Positions 7,457 to 14,607 of a DNA stretch of 41,703 nucleotides are shown here, piece by piece. Under the pieces are notes generated by a model. The model made no database searches. It was not told the DNA's origin and saw only the letters and a list, made by a program, of their open reading frames with translations. Position numbers and translations under genes: made by a program. Each line of letters begins with the position of its first letter. Position 1 is the first letter of the stretch. The stretch spans positions 1 to 41,703 of the forward strand of contig JACQQK010000174.1 of the NCBI GenBank assembly GCA_016207065.1. The letters are read 5' to 3'. The stretch comes from Nitrospinota bacterium (GTDB taxonomy: Bacteria > Nitrospinota > Nitrospinia > Nitrospinales > JACRGP01).

Positions 7457-7909
7457 TCAGGACGTTTTCGCGGTCTCCTTGTGGAGCTTGTCGACTTCCT
7501 CGGAAAGCCTGACGAAAGCGCGCAGGATATCGGTGGCGGTGATGATCCCGACGAGTTTCTCGGCGCTGACGACGGGGAGACAGCCGATCTTTTTCTTGGC
7601 CATGATCGCCGCCGCGTCCGCGGCCTTCTCCTCGGGACCGATGGTCGTCAACCCCCGCCGCATTAGGGTCTTCACCTTGCGCGACGGGAGCGTGAACGAC
7701 GATAGATCGTTCTTCCCCGGTTTTTTCGGCCGCCAGGGGCCCAGGACTTTTTTCAAGTCCCGGTCGGAAACGACCCCCACCACCTTGCCGTTTTCCACCA
7801 CGGGAAGATGGCGGATGGACTCGAAATTAAACAGGAAAAAAACCCGGTCCACCATGTCGTCGGGCGTAACGGTAAAAACCTTGACGCTCATCAGCTCCTT
7901 GACCCTCAT
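7457..7909 (-). CDS. CBS-pair domain protein
   Basis: The 150-residue protein is essentially two CBS domains. The first is MRVKELMSVKVFTVTPDDMV followed by IRHLPVVENGKVVGVVSDRDL. The second is VKTLMRRGLTTIGPEEKAAD followed by IGCLPVVSAEKLVGIITATD. Stand-alone CBS pairs bind adenine nucleotides and act as energy sensors or regulators; the ligand here is unknown. The ATG at 7909 lies 26 bp after the stop of the 140-residue gene, so the two probably share an mRNA. Downstream, a palindromic repeat separates it from the 293-residue gene. Confidence 0.93.
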   Translation of the reverse strand: MRVKELMSVKVFTVTPDDMVDRVFFLFNFESIRHLPVVENGKVVGVVSDRDLKKVLGPWRPKKPGKNDLSSFTLPSRKVKTLMRRGLTTIGPEEKAADAAAIMAKKKIGCLPVVSAEKLVGIITATDILRAFVRLSEEVDKLHKETAKTS

Positions 7910-7935
7910 GTCGCTCTCCCCCGCGTTAAGATCGG

Positions 7936-8358
7936 TTACAACGGTTTGAACTTTTGGGAAATCATGTTCAGGATATTTTTTTTGTCCTCGTCGCTCATGT
8001 TTTCCGCCAGTTTGCGGATTTCGGCGATCTGCTCGGGCGTCATTTTGGCCATCAGTTCGCCGACATGTCCCGGCAAGGCGTCCAAACCGGCGGCGCCCGG
8101 CTCCCCCGAAACGCTATCGGGGCCGGAGCTCTCGCTGACCGGCTCGGGTTTGTCCCCGGAACGGAACTCGATGAAATCCCCCTTGATCTTGCCGACGATG
8201 TCCTCGCGCGCCAAATTCTCCAGGACCTGGGACAGCGAAGCGTTGTTGCGTTTGCAACTGTCGTAGACGGGTCGGAACGGAAGCCTGACGATTTTGCCGG
8301 GAAACCCGTTTTTCAAAATGGAATGCTTGATGCTGTCCTCAACCTGCATGGAGCCCAT
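7936..8358 (-). CDS. Hypothetical protein (about 140 aa)
   Basis: The ORF-track start at 8370 is a TTG. ATG 8358 (MGSMQVEDSIKHSILKNGF) or ATG 8349 is more likely. There are two parts: an N-terminal region that looks like a small winged-helix or SRAP-like fold (LSQVLENLAREDIVGKIKGD is a plausible recognition segment, inference), and a helical tail with LMAKMTPEQIAEIRKLAENM and MSDEDKKNILNMISQKF, joined by a Ser/Pro/Gly linker. No signal peptide is visible. It is the first gene of a likely two-gene unit with the CBS protein. I do not recognise the family. Confidence 0.6.
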   Translation of the reverse strand: MGSMQVEDSIKHSILKNGFPGKIVRLPFRPVYDSCKRNNASLSQVLENLAREDIVGKIKGDFIEFRSGDKPEPVSESSGPDSVSGEPGAAGLDALPGHVGELMAKMTPEQIAEIRKLAENMSDEDKKNILNMISQKFKPL

Positions 8359-8370
8359 GTGCCAATGCAA

Positions 8371-8789
8371 TGCCGCGCATCGGGAAGGAAGAAAGTATTG
8401 ATTTTTATTCTATTACAATACGGCCAAAAGGCCATGAAAAAAATGCCCCGGAGCGGGATGGCCCAGGCGGCGTTGCCTCCGGGCGCTTGCCCGGCGCCGC
8501 GCGCTGACGCCGAGGCGAAGGAAATAAGAATTGATTTTGGCCCGGTTGTGTTCTACGATTCATGGTTTTCCATGGAAGAGCTAATGTTTTCGTTTTTCCG
8601 CGAGACCGGCTTGCGGACATGGCTTTTGCCGGGCCTGTCTAATAGCGGGCGCTGAAAAAATCCCTTTTGTGCCCAAAAAACGTCATGCCCGCGAAAGCGG
8701 GCATGACGACAAAAGACTAAAAAGTGGTTTTTCGGCAACCTGCTGGCGTTACGATCAAAAACGGCAAATAAATTCAAAGGATTTGTGTG
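8371..8789. other. Intergenic region with repeats between divergent genes
   Basis: About 420 bp without a gene. An AT-rich patch at 8396-8425 is the likely promoter zone for the leftward pair, but no clean -35/-10 pair was found. At 8464-8518 there is a GGCGTTGCCTCCGGGCGCTT-type palindromic module shared with 2580-2630 and 23185-23212. At 8682-8707 lies CGTCATGCCCGCGAAAGCGG followed by GCATGACG, a hairpin of the common GTCAT-type family. The rest shows nothing I can identify. Confidence 0.6.
8682..8707. repeat. GTCATGCCCGC palindrome
   Basis: CGTCATGCCCGC and GCGGGCATGACG are perfect inverted arms around a GA-A core. It belongs to the same general class as 7348-7418 and may form a hairpin in the oadA leader. 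Confidence 0.7.
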
Positions 8790-10616
8790 ATGAATCAGTC
8801 ACGGAACCCCCTGAAAATAACCGATACCATCCTGCGGGACGCGCATCAATCCCTCCTGGCGACCCGCATGCGCACGGCGGACATGTTGCCCATCGCCGAA
8901 AAGCTCGACCGGGTGGGCTATTTTTCCCTGGAAATGTGGGGCGGAGCCACCTTCGACAGTTGTTTGCGGTTCCTGAACGAGAACCCCTGGGAGCGAAGCC
9001 GGCAGTTAAAAAAACGCATGTCGAAAACCCCGTTTCAAATGCTGTTGCGGGGACAAAACCTCGTCGGCTACCGGCATTACGCCGACGACGTGGTCGAACG
9101 CTTCGTGAAAATGTCCGCCGACGTCGGCATCGACATCTTCCGGATATTCGACGCGTTGAACGATTTCCGCAATATCCGCAAGGCCATGGACACCGCCAAG
9201 AAATGCGGCAAGACCGTGGAGGGGGCCATCAGTTACACCGTGAGCCCCGTCCACCACACCGGACTCTACGTCAAGCTGGCCAAGGAGCTCGAGGACATGG
9301 GCGCGGACATCATCTGCGTCAAGGACATGGCCGGGCTCCTCACCCCGCCAGTGACCCGCGAACTGACGTCCGAGATCAAGAAGACCGTCAAGCTCCCCGT
9401 CCACCTGCACACGCACGCCACCACCGGGCTGGCGGGGATGAACCTGCAGTGCGCCATCGACGCGGGGGTGGACATCGTCGATACCGCCATTTCCAGCCTG
9501 GCCATGGGCACCTCCCAATACGCCACGGAATGCGTGGTCGCGGCCCTGAAAGGGACGCCGAGGGACACCGGCCTGGACCTCGACCTGCTCCATGAAATCG
9601 CCGACTACTTCCGGGAGGTCAAAAAACATTACGCCGAATTCGAGAGCGACTTCAAAAGCGTGGACGTCAAGATCCTGGATTCGCAGATCCCCGGCGGGAT
9701 GATTTCCAACATGGAAAACCAGCTCAAGGAACAAAACGCCTCGGACAAGCTGGGCGAGGTGCTGAAGGAAGTGCCCAAGGTGAGGAAGGAAATGGGATAT
9801 CCCCCGCTGGTGACGCCCACCAGCCAGATCGTCGGATCGCAGGCCACGTTGAACGTCCTGACCGGCGAACGCTACAAAATCATCACCAAGGAAACGCGCG
9901 AATGCGTCCTGGGCAAGTACGGCAGGCTACCCGGGCCCATAGACCCGGAACTGCTGGCCAAGGCGACCGCCTCGGGCGGCGAAAAGACCATCGATTGCCG
10001 GCCCGCCGACCTGCTGGAGCCGGAATGGGACAAGGTCGTGAGGGAATGCGCGGAGTCCAAGATCGACCGCGAGGAAGACTTGTTGTCCTACGCCATGTTC
10101 CCCAAGGTGGCGCTGAAATTTTTCGAGAACCGGAGCAAGGGGACAACGGAACCGGCGCCGTCTCCCGCCAAGGCGAAGGCGCCCGAGACCCCGGCCCCCC
10201 AGCCTGTCGCGCAACCGGCGGCGACGCCAGCCCCGGCCCCGGCTCCCGTAATGGCGCCCGCCGGGTCGGCCGTTTACAACATCAAGGTCGAGGGCAAATC
10301 CTATTCGGTGGAAGTCGCCCTCGCGGGGTATATTTCTCCGCCGCCGGGCGTCCAGGCGGCCGTTCCGGCGCCCGTCGCCGTCGCCGCGACCCCGGCGCGG
10401 GCCAAGGAGATCCTGTTTTCCCCGCTCCCGGGCTCCGTCCTGGCCGTCAAGTGCCAGGTGGGCGACCACGTGCGCAACGGGGACACGCTGGTCGTGCTCG
10501 AATCCATGAAAATGGAGACCGACATCAAGTCCCATTGCGACGGGACCGTCCATTCCATCACGGTCAAGGAAGGCGCCTCGGTGCAAACGGGGGACGAACT
10601 GGTCGTTATTCAATGA
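8790..10616 (+). CDS. oadA: Oxaloacetate decarboxylase alpha subunit (carboxyltransferase + biotin carrier)
   Basis: The alpha subunit transfers the C4 carboxyl of oxaloacetate to biotin, the first step of sodium-pump decarboxylation. The carboxyltransferase barrel starts at ITDTILRDAHQSLLATRMRT with the metal-binding Asp. It contains VKDMAGLLTP with the lysine expected to be carboxylated and VHLHTHATTGLAGMN with metal-binding histidines. A long Ala/Pro linker (about residues 453-490) leads to a biotinyl domain with the ESMKMETDI biotin site near 573. ATG 8790 is preferred over the adjacent GTG 8787, because AAAGG lies upstream at good distance. Length (608) fits the family. Alone it could be a pyruvate carboxylase B subunit, but oadG and oadB follow, which favours the membrane decarboxylase. 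Confidence 0.95.
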   Translation: MNQSRNPLKITDTILRDAHQSLLATRMRTADMLPIAEKLDRVGYFSLEMWGGATFDSCLRFLNENPWERSRQLKKRMSKTPFQMLLRGQNLVGYRHYADDVVERFVKMSADVGIDIFRIFDALNDFRNIRKAMDTAKKCGKTVEGAISYTVSPVHHTGLYVKLAKELEDMGADIICVKDMAGLLTPPVTRELTSEIKKTVKLPVHLHTHATTGLAGMNLQCAIDAGVDIVDTAISSLAMGTSQYATECVVAALKGTPRDTGLDLDLLHEIADYFREVKKHYAEFESDFKSVDVKILDSQIPGGMISNMENQLKEQNASDKLGEVLKEVPKVRKEMGYPPLVTPTSQIVGSQATLNVLTGERYKIITKETRECVLGKYGRLPGPIDPELLAKATASGGEKTIDCRPADLLEPEWDKVVRECAESKIDREEDLLSYAMFPKVALKFFENRSKGTTEPAPSPAKAKAPETPAPQPVAQPAATPAPAPAPVMAPAGSAVYNIKVEGKSYSVEVALAGYISPPPGVQAAVPAPVAVAATPARAKEILFSPLPGSVLAVKCQVGDHVRNGDTLVVLESMKMETDIKSHCDGTVHSITVKEGASVQTGDELVVIQ

Positions 10617-10629
10617 AGGGCTAAAAATT

Positions 10630-10682
10630 GTAGTTGCCTGATTCATCAGGCGCTCCAACCGCCCAATAAATTGGGCAACTAC
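10630..10682 (-). repeat. 53-bp three-stem palindromic element, copy 2, inside the oad operon
   Basis: GTAGTTGCC...GGCAACTAC, inverted relative to copies 1 and 3. The outer 9-bp stem is perfect and both inner hairpins are intact. It starts 13 bp after the oadA stop and would fold in the oadA-oadG transcript. Confidence 0.88.
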
Positions 10683-10810
10683 AACTTTTTATGGACGATT
10701 GGGTTTATGAAAAAGGCGATTTTTAAAGATGCTCTGAAGATGAATTTTAACTTTCAGGACCTCGCCGGCGAAATTCCGCAAATCGCCGGGGACCCGATGG
10801 ATTAAAAACC

Positions 10811-11104
10811 ATGTCCGATTTCTTTTCCTCGATCATCGTTTCCGTCCTGGCCTTGGGCGTCATTTTCGTGGCGCTCTCCACCCTCATCCTGTTGATCAAG
10901 GTCATGGTTTTCCTGGCGCCCTACAAGGCCCCCCAGAAACCGCAGAAAAAAAGCCCGCCCGCCAAAAGCGCGCCGGCGGCGCCCGCTCCAGCGGGAGCGG
11001 GGCCGGCCTCCCCGGAACAAACCGCCATCATCCAATCCGTTCTGGCGCACCACCTGGGCCGGCCGCCCGGCGACATCCACATAACCAACGTCAAGCCGCT
11101 CTAA
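10811..11104 (+). CDS. oadG: Oxaloacetate decarboxylase gamma subunit-like protein
   Basis: The 97-residue protein has one N-terminal transmembrane helix (SIIVSVLALGVIFVALSTLILLI), an Ala/Pro/Lys-rich linker (QKPQKKSPPAKSAPAAPAPA) and a short C-terminal amphipathic segment. This is the layout of OadG, which links alpha to beta and assembles the complex at the membrane. Position between oadA and oadB supports the call; primary sequence conservation in this family is low. The usual zinc-binding histidines of OadG are not obvious, although HHLGRPPGDIHI near the end holds three histidines. The gap from oadA (194 bp) is long for the operon and contains a repeat. Confidence 0.82.
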   Translation: MSDFFSSIIVSVLALGVIFVALSTLILLIKVMVFLAPYKAPQKPQKKSPPAKSAPAAPAPAGAGPASPEQTAIIQSVLAHHLGRPPGDIHITNVKPL

Positions 11105-11122
11105 CGGGAGCCCAGACAACTT

Positions 11123-12262
11123 ATGCAATTCAATTTCCTGGACGCGATAATTAAAATTGTGAAATCCACGGCGTTTCCGGCGTTGACCACCGGCCATGCG
11201 GTGATGATCCTGGTGTCGTTCGTCCTTATTTACCTCGCCATCTGGAAAAAATTCGAACCGCTTCTCCTGCTCCCCATCGGGTTCGGTTGTTTCCTCGCCA
11301 ACATTCCCATGGGTTTGATGAGCAACGTGGACGAGGGCGGCCTGCTCCACTATTTCTACTTCGGAGTCCAGCACGAGATCCTGCCGCCGCTGATCTTTCT
11401 CGGCGTCGGGGCGCTCACGGACTTTGGGCCCCTGCTGGCCAACCCCGCGACCCTCCTGCTCGGCGCGGCGGCGCAGTTGGGCATCTACACCACCGTGATG
11501 GGGGCGACCCTCATGGGCTTTACCTTGAAAGAGGCCAGTTCCATCGGCATCATCGGCGGGGCGGACGGCCCCACCTCGATTTTCGTCGCCACCGCCCTGG
11601 CCCCGCACCTGCTCGGGCCGATCGCCGTGGCGGCCTATTCCTATATGTCGTTGGTGCCGCTCATCCAGCCGCCCATCATGCGCTGGCTGACCACGCCGGA
11701 GGAAAGAAAGATCAAGATGGAGCAGTTGAAGCCGATTTCGCCGACGGTGAAGATCCTGTTCCCGATCGTGTCCACGCTCGTGATCTGCCTGATGCTTCCG
11801 CCCATAACCCCGCTGGTCGGCATGCTGATGCTGGGCAACCTGTTCCGCGAGTGCGGGGTGACGGCGCGGTTACAAGAAACGTCGGAGACGCACCTGATCA
11901 ATATCGTCACCATCCTGCTGGCGCTGGCCGTCGGGTCTTCGATGACCGCCGAGACCTTTTTGACTTTCGAGACCATCAAGATCATCGTCCTTGGGCTCTT
12001 GGCGTTCGCCATGGCGACGGCGGGCGGCATCTGGTTCGGGAAGATCATGTGCAAGGCGACGGGGGGCAAGGTCAACCCGCTCATCGGGTCGGCGGGTGTT
12101 TCGGCGGTGCCCATGGCGGCGCGCGTCTCGCAAAAAGTGGGCGCCGAGGCCGACCACACCAACTATCTGCTGATGCACGCCATGGGGCCGAACGTCGCCG
12201 GCGTCATCGGCACCGCCGTGGCGGCGGGCGTCTTCCTTTCCCTGTTCGGGGACATGCCGTGA
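11123..12262 (+). CDS. oadB: Sodium-translocating oxaloacetate decarboxylase beta subunit
   Basis: OadB decarboxylates carboxybiotin in the membrane and couples this to sodium export. The 379-residue product is multi-spanning. The family's key motifs are present: IIGGADGPTSIFVATALAP with the essential aspartate near residue 155, FGVQHEILPPLIFLGVGALT, and NPLIGSAGVSAVPMAARV near 320. ATG 11123 follows the oadG stop by 18 bp with GGGAG upstream. Together with oadA and oadG it makes a complete three-subunit sodium pump, implying use of a sodium gradient. A methylmalonyl-CoA or glutaconyl-CoA decarboxylase beta subunit would look similar, but the oadA-type partner settles the substrate. Confidence 0.96.
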   Translation: MQFNFLDAIIKIVKSTAFPALTTGHAVMILVSFVLIYLAIWKKFEPLLLLPIGFGCFLANIPMGLMSNVDEGGLLHYFYFGVQHEILPPLIFLGVGALTDFGPLLANPATLLLGAAAQLGIYTTVMGATLMGFTLKEASSIGIIGGADGPTSIFVATALAPHLLGPIAVAAYSYMSLVPLIQPPIMRWLTTPEERKIKMEQLKPISPTVKILFPIVSTLVICLMLPPITPLVGMLMLGNLFRECGVTARLQETSETHLINIVTILLALAVGSSMTAETFLTFETIKIIVLGLLAFAMATAGGIWFGKIMCKATGGKVNPLIGSAGVSAVPMAARVSQKVGAEADHTNYLLMHAMGPNVAGVIGTAVAAGVFLSLFGDMP

Positions 12263-12314
12263 TTTGAAGAAGTAAGCGCTGTTGACTCTTTACAGCTTGG
12301 GGACGGCCGTTTGA

Positions 12315-12512
12315 CTATTTCGAAAGGAATTTATCTCTCACCTGTTTCAACCCGACGCTGGGCCGGTCGGCCTCTTTTTTCTTGGCGGCGCGCAGATCCA
12401 GAATGTCTTCCGCGTTAGCCAGGAGTTCCCGCAAGGCTACAAATTCCTCGTAAGGCAGAACGACAAACTCCTTCTTGCCGTTTTTAGTCAAAATTTCCGG
12501 GTGCAGTTTCAT
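12315..12512 (-). CDS. Orphan Phd/YefM-like antitoxin (65 aa)
   Basis: The 65-residue protein MKLHPEILTKNGKKEFVVLP followed by YEEFVALRELLANAEDILDL has the N-terminal pattern of Phd/YefM antitoxins: a short beta strand for DNA binding, then YEEF and a helix. A basic tail (KQVRDKFLSK) would be the toxin-binding part. Normally a RelE/ParE- or Doc-type toxin follows within a few bases. Here only 52 bp separate it from the oadB stop, on the other strand, and no toxin frame exists. It sits directly downstream of the methyltransferase of the restriction-modification island, 64 bp away. It may be a remnant, or a regulator of the island. Confidence 0.75.
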   Translation of the reverse strand: MKLHPEILTKNGKKEFVVLPYEEFVALRELLANAEDILDLRAAKKKEADRPSVGLKQVRDKFLSK

Positions 12513-12576
12513 GACGGCATCCGTTCATAGTTCAAAATACTTGGACAACTGGCTGAAAAACGGCGGTCGATAGCGC

Positions 12577-13476
12577 TTAGTCTCGAACCCAACTCAAATC
12601 GCGCCCGACAAGCAATTCGCGCATATGCGCGTGGTGGGTGTTTTTCATGGCGACGGTTTTTGTTTGAAAACCAAACTTTTTCGCGAGAGAGACGATTTCA
12701 TCATTGTTGTCGTAGGTCATCAAGAAATCCCCGGCAATCCGTTTGGTAACCGCAAATAGCTTCTCATGATCGAGAAGATGGTGAGTATAGAGCCGGGCGC
12801 CGGCTTTTTTACCGGCCACGGTATAGGGCGGGTCAATAAAAAACACGGCATGTTTGTTCCTGGCGTATTTCTGAATTACCGATATCCCATCGCCCTCGAT
12901 GATACTTATGCGGTCTCTGATTTGAGCGATTAAACGAATGCGGCGGGCGAGAGTTTCAGGGTACCAGCGAGATCGAATTCCCTTGCCGTTTTCTCCAACT
13001 TTAATAAATCCGCTACCAGGCGCCAGAATCCCTCCATGGCAGGTTCGGTTTTTAATGATCGTTCTAAAGGCATTGCGCTTTACCGACGATTCCTTTTCGG
13101 CTAATTCCTTGCGTATATTGTCTTCGGTTAGATCAAACGAAAGAATACGATGCGCAAGCCATTCGCTGTCGCCCTCAAGAATTGTTTTCCAGACAGCGGC
13201 AACTTCGGCGTCAAGCTCGACAAGAACCACCCGCTCGGCCAAATGCTCAAAAGCGGCGGTAAGACCAACTATAGCGCCACCCGCGAATGGTTCAATCAAG
13301 ATAGATGGCGATCTCTCGAAATTTTCCAGCCACCGCCGAATGCGTGGGATTAACCAAGTTTTCCCGCCTGGATAACGAAATGGACTCCGTTTGGGAACCG
13401 AGGCCACATTGACAATACCATCCGTTACCGGGGCATCGAATAATGTCATTTGTTGAGCGCTTCTAGAAGTTCGCAT
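12577..13476 (-). CDS. D12-class N6-adenine DNA methyltransferase
   Basis: This enzyme is the probable protective methylase of the adjacent NotI-like endonuclease. Motifs are in D12 (alpha-class, Dam-like) order: SAM-binding FRYPGGKTWLIPRIRRWL, then LIEPFAGGAIVGLTAAFEH, VVLVELDAEVAAVWKTIL, and the catalytic DPPY in HAVFFIDPPYTVAGKKAG. The ORF track starts at a TTG (13548). I choose ATG 13476, which overlaps the endonuclease stop by 14 bp; ATG 13449 (MTLFDAPVTDG) is another option. At 299 residues it is of family size. It is AT-richer than the flanking genes. D12 enzymes modify adenine, so the target should contain A, unlike the all-GC site of NotI itself. Confidence 0.93.
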   Translation of the reverse strand: MRTSRSAQQMTLFDAPVTDGIVNVASVPKRSPFRYPGGKTWLIPRIRRWLENFERSPSILIEPFAGGAIVGLTAAFEHLAERVVLVELDAEVAAVWKTILEGDSEWLAHRILSFDLTEDNIRKELAEKESSVKRNAFRTIIKNRTCHGGILAPGSGFIKVGENGKGIRSRWYPETLARRIRLIAQIRDRISIIEGDGISVIQKYARNKHAVFFIDPPYTVAGKKAGARLYTHHLLDHEKLFAVTKRIAGDFLMTYDNNDEIVSLAKKFGFQTKTVAMKNTHHAHMRELLVGRDLSWVRD

Positions 13477-13909
13477 CGATGGTCGCCGTGTCGGGTGGAT
13501 TGCCGTCGTTTTCAAGTTTTTCATCCACCTTTTCCTGTAATAACCCAAGGAAATCTTTCATATTCCCTGGCTCGGATCGCGTTATCTTTTCCAAACTCTC
13601 GTTGAATTTCGTGTAAACCGCCCTCTCCCTTTTCAGAGTATGGATTTTCTGGTTTTTATCGTAACCCAGATCATACACAAGCCAAGCGATATCCGCTTTT
13701 TCCCGAGAGACCTCCTCCAAAGACGGTAGGGTAGCAAAGAATCCTTTATTCAAAGCCACGGCTGTTTTCTTCCCCCATGCCTTTAGAATACCACCTTTAA
13801 AAATCAATTGAGGCGCAAGTCTTTTTCTCGAGGATGACAAGTAATCTGGACGGGGATAGTTCGGGCGACCCAGCCAATTCATCCCCTTTCCGGCACGAGG
13901 GTCTTTCAT
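13463..13909 (-). CDS. NotI-family restriction endonuclease, C-terminal fragment (frameshifted)
   Basis: The frame starts at ATG 13909, whose bases overlap the TGA of the N-terminal fragment (ATGA). The product opens MKDPRAGKGMNWLGRPNYPR and continues SSSRKRLAPQLIFKGGILKA, the conserved middle of NotI-like enzymes. It ends in a helical, charged region. It is the direct continuation of 13906-14352: deleting one of two 11-bp repeats at 13910-13931 joins NPFEYY to MKDPRAG in a single frame. Either the enzyme is broken, or the overlap lets ribosomes restart and make a two-chain enzyme. The fragment cannot cut alone because the catalytic residues lie in the other piece. Confidence 0.85.
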   Translation of the reverse strand: MKDPRAGKGMNWLGRPNYPRPDYLSSSRKRLAPQLIFKGGILKAWGKKTAVALNKGFFATLPSLEEVSREKADIAWLVYDLGYDKNQKIHTLKRERAVYTKFNESLEKITRSEPGNMKDFLGLLQEKVDEKLENDGNPPDTATIDANF

Positions 13910-14352
13910 ATAATATTCAAATAATATTCAAAGGGATTGCGGATGTTACCTGAAATATAAGCCGCCTGTACTTCCAGTGCGCCAAAATCGGTGACCTTAC
14001 CAGCCGCATCATAGGATACGATTACCACATCGATATTTCCGGCGGATTTATCGTGTTTATCCTTTAAACGGACCTCGGTCAACGTGGTCCACCGCGTTCC
14101 GGCAGGAAAGAAAAAGGTTGCCGCATCCTCGGCTATAAGCCATTTCTCGCGAAACCGTATTGGACAGGTGATTGCCAACTCGCCATCGGTTATGACGCTA
14201 CAAACTCCGAGAGGATCATTGGCTTTATCCTTCGTACAATTCGGAACTTTATTGTTAAATGGACAAAGCCGATTCTGGCGGCAACGGACCGCTTCACGGC
14301 TCATATTGTCAATGGGAAACCCGAAAACCTCGGCGAGTGGATGTTTGGACAT
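13906..14352 (-). CDS. NotI-family restriction endonuclease, N-terminal fragment (frameshifted)
   Basis: NotI-family enzymes are type II endonucleases with an N-terminal iron-Cys4 fold and a PD-(D/E)xK core. Here cysteines 24, 30, 39 and 51 (CRQNRLCPFNN, VPNCTKD, DPLGVCSV) fit the metal site. E93 (TEVRL), D108 (NIDVV) and E127-x-Q129 (ALEVQAAYISG) fit the catalytic residues. The fragment ends ...NPFEYYLNII, where an 11-bp tandem duplication throws it out of frame. ATG 14352 is the only sensible start; upstream DNA is AT-rich. The cognate methylase lies just downstream. Base composition unlike the neighbours suggests acquisition by transfer. Confidence 0.9.
   Translation of the reverse strand: MSKHPLAEVFGFPIDNMSREAVRCRQNRLCPFNNKVPNCTKDKANDPLGVCSVITDGELAITCPIRFREKWLIAEDAATFFFPAGTRWTTLTEVRLKDKHDKSAGNIDVVIVSYDAAGKVTDFGALEVQAAYISGNIRNPFEYYLNII
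13910..13931. repeat. 11-bp perfect tandem duplication that causes the NotI-like frameshift
   Basis: ATAATATTCAA occurs twice in direct tandem (13910-13920, 13921-13931). Eleven is not a multiple of three. Removing one copy restores a continuous endonuclease frame of about 292 residues. Confidence 0.95.
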
Positions 14353-14447
14353 TTAAAGTTAATGCTCAGTGTGTAGATTTAAAAACGAGTTTCTAAATAT
14401 AGGGCGGTGTCCAGGAGAAGTCCGTAATTTAGCCCCTCAAAAACTGT

Positions 14448-14501
14448 TTTTGGTTCTGTAAACTCCTTGACGAGCATAAAAATAACTTAAAAGAACCAAA
14501 A
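14448..14501. repeat. Inverted repeat in the AT-rich leader of the restriction-modification island
   Basis: TTTTGGTTCT (14448-14457) and AGAACCAAAA (14492-14501) are perfect 10-bp arms separated by 34 bp. They lie about 100 bp upstream of the NotI-like start. They could be an operator for a control protein, although no C-protein gene is visible, or an island boundary mark. Confidence 0.5.
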
Positions 14502-14607
14502 TGACCATCATAATGTATGTGAACTGACTTGGCGCGGATGGTTGGGCAGTCGGCGCAAAAAAAAAAGCGGCCTCCGGAAAAAACGAGCATGGTTTATTGT
14601 AGGCCCG

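Noticed and set aside
12263-12314. Toxin partner for the Phd/YefM-like antitoxin
   Set aside because: Only 52 bp remain before the convergent oadB stop; no frame could encode a toxin.
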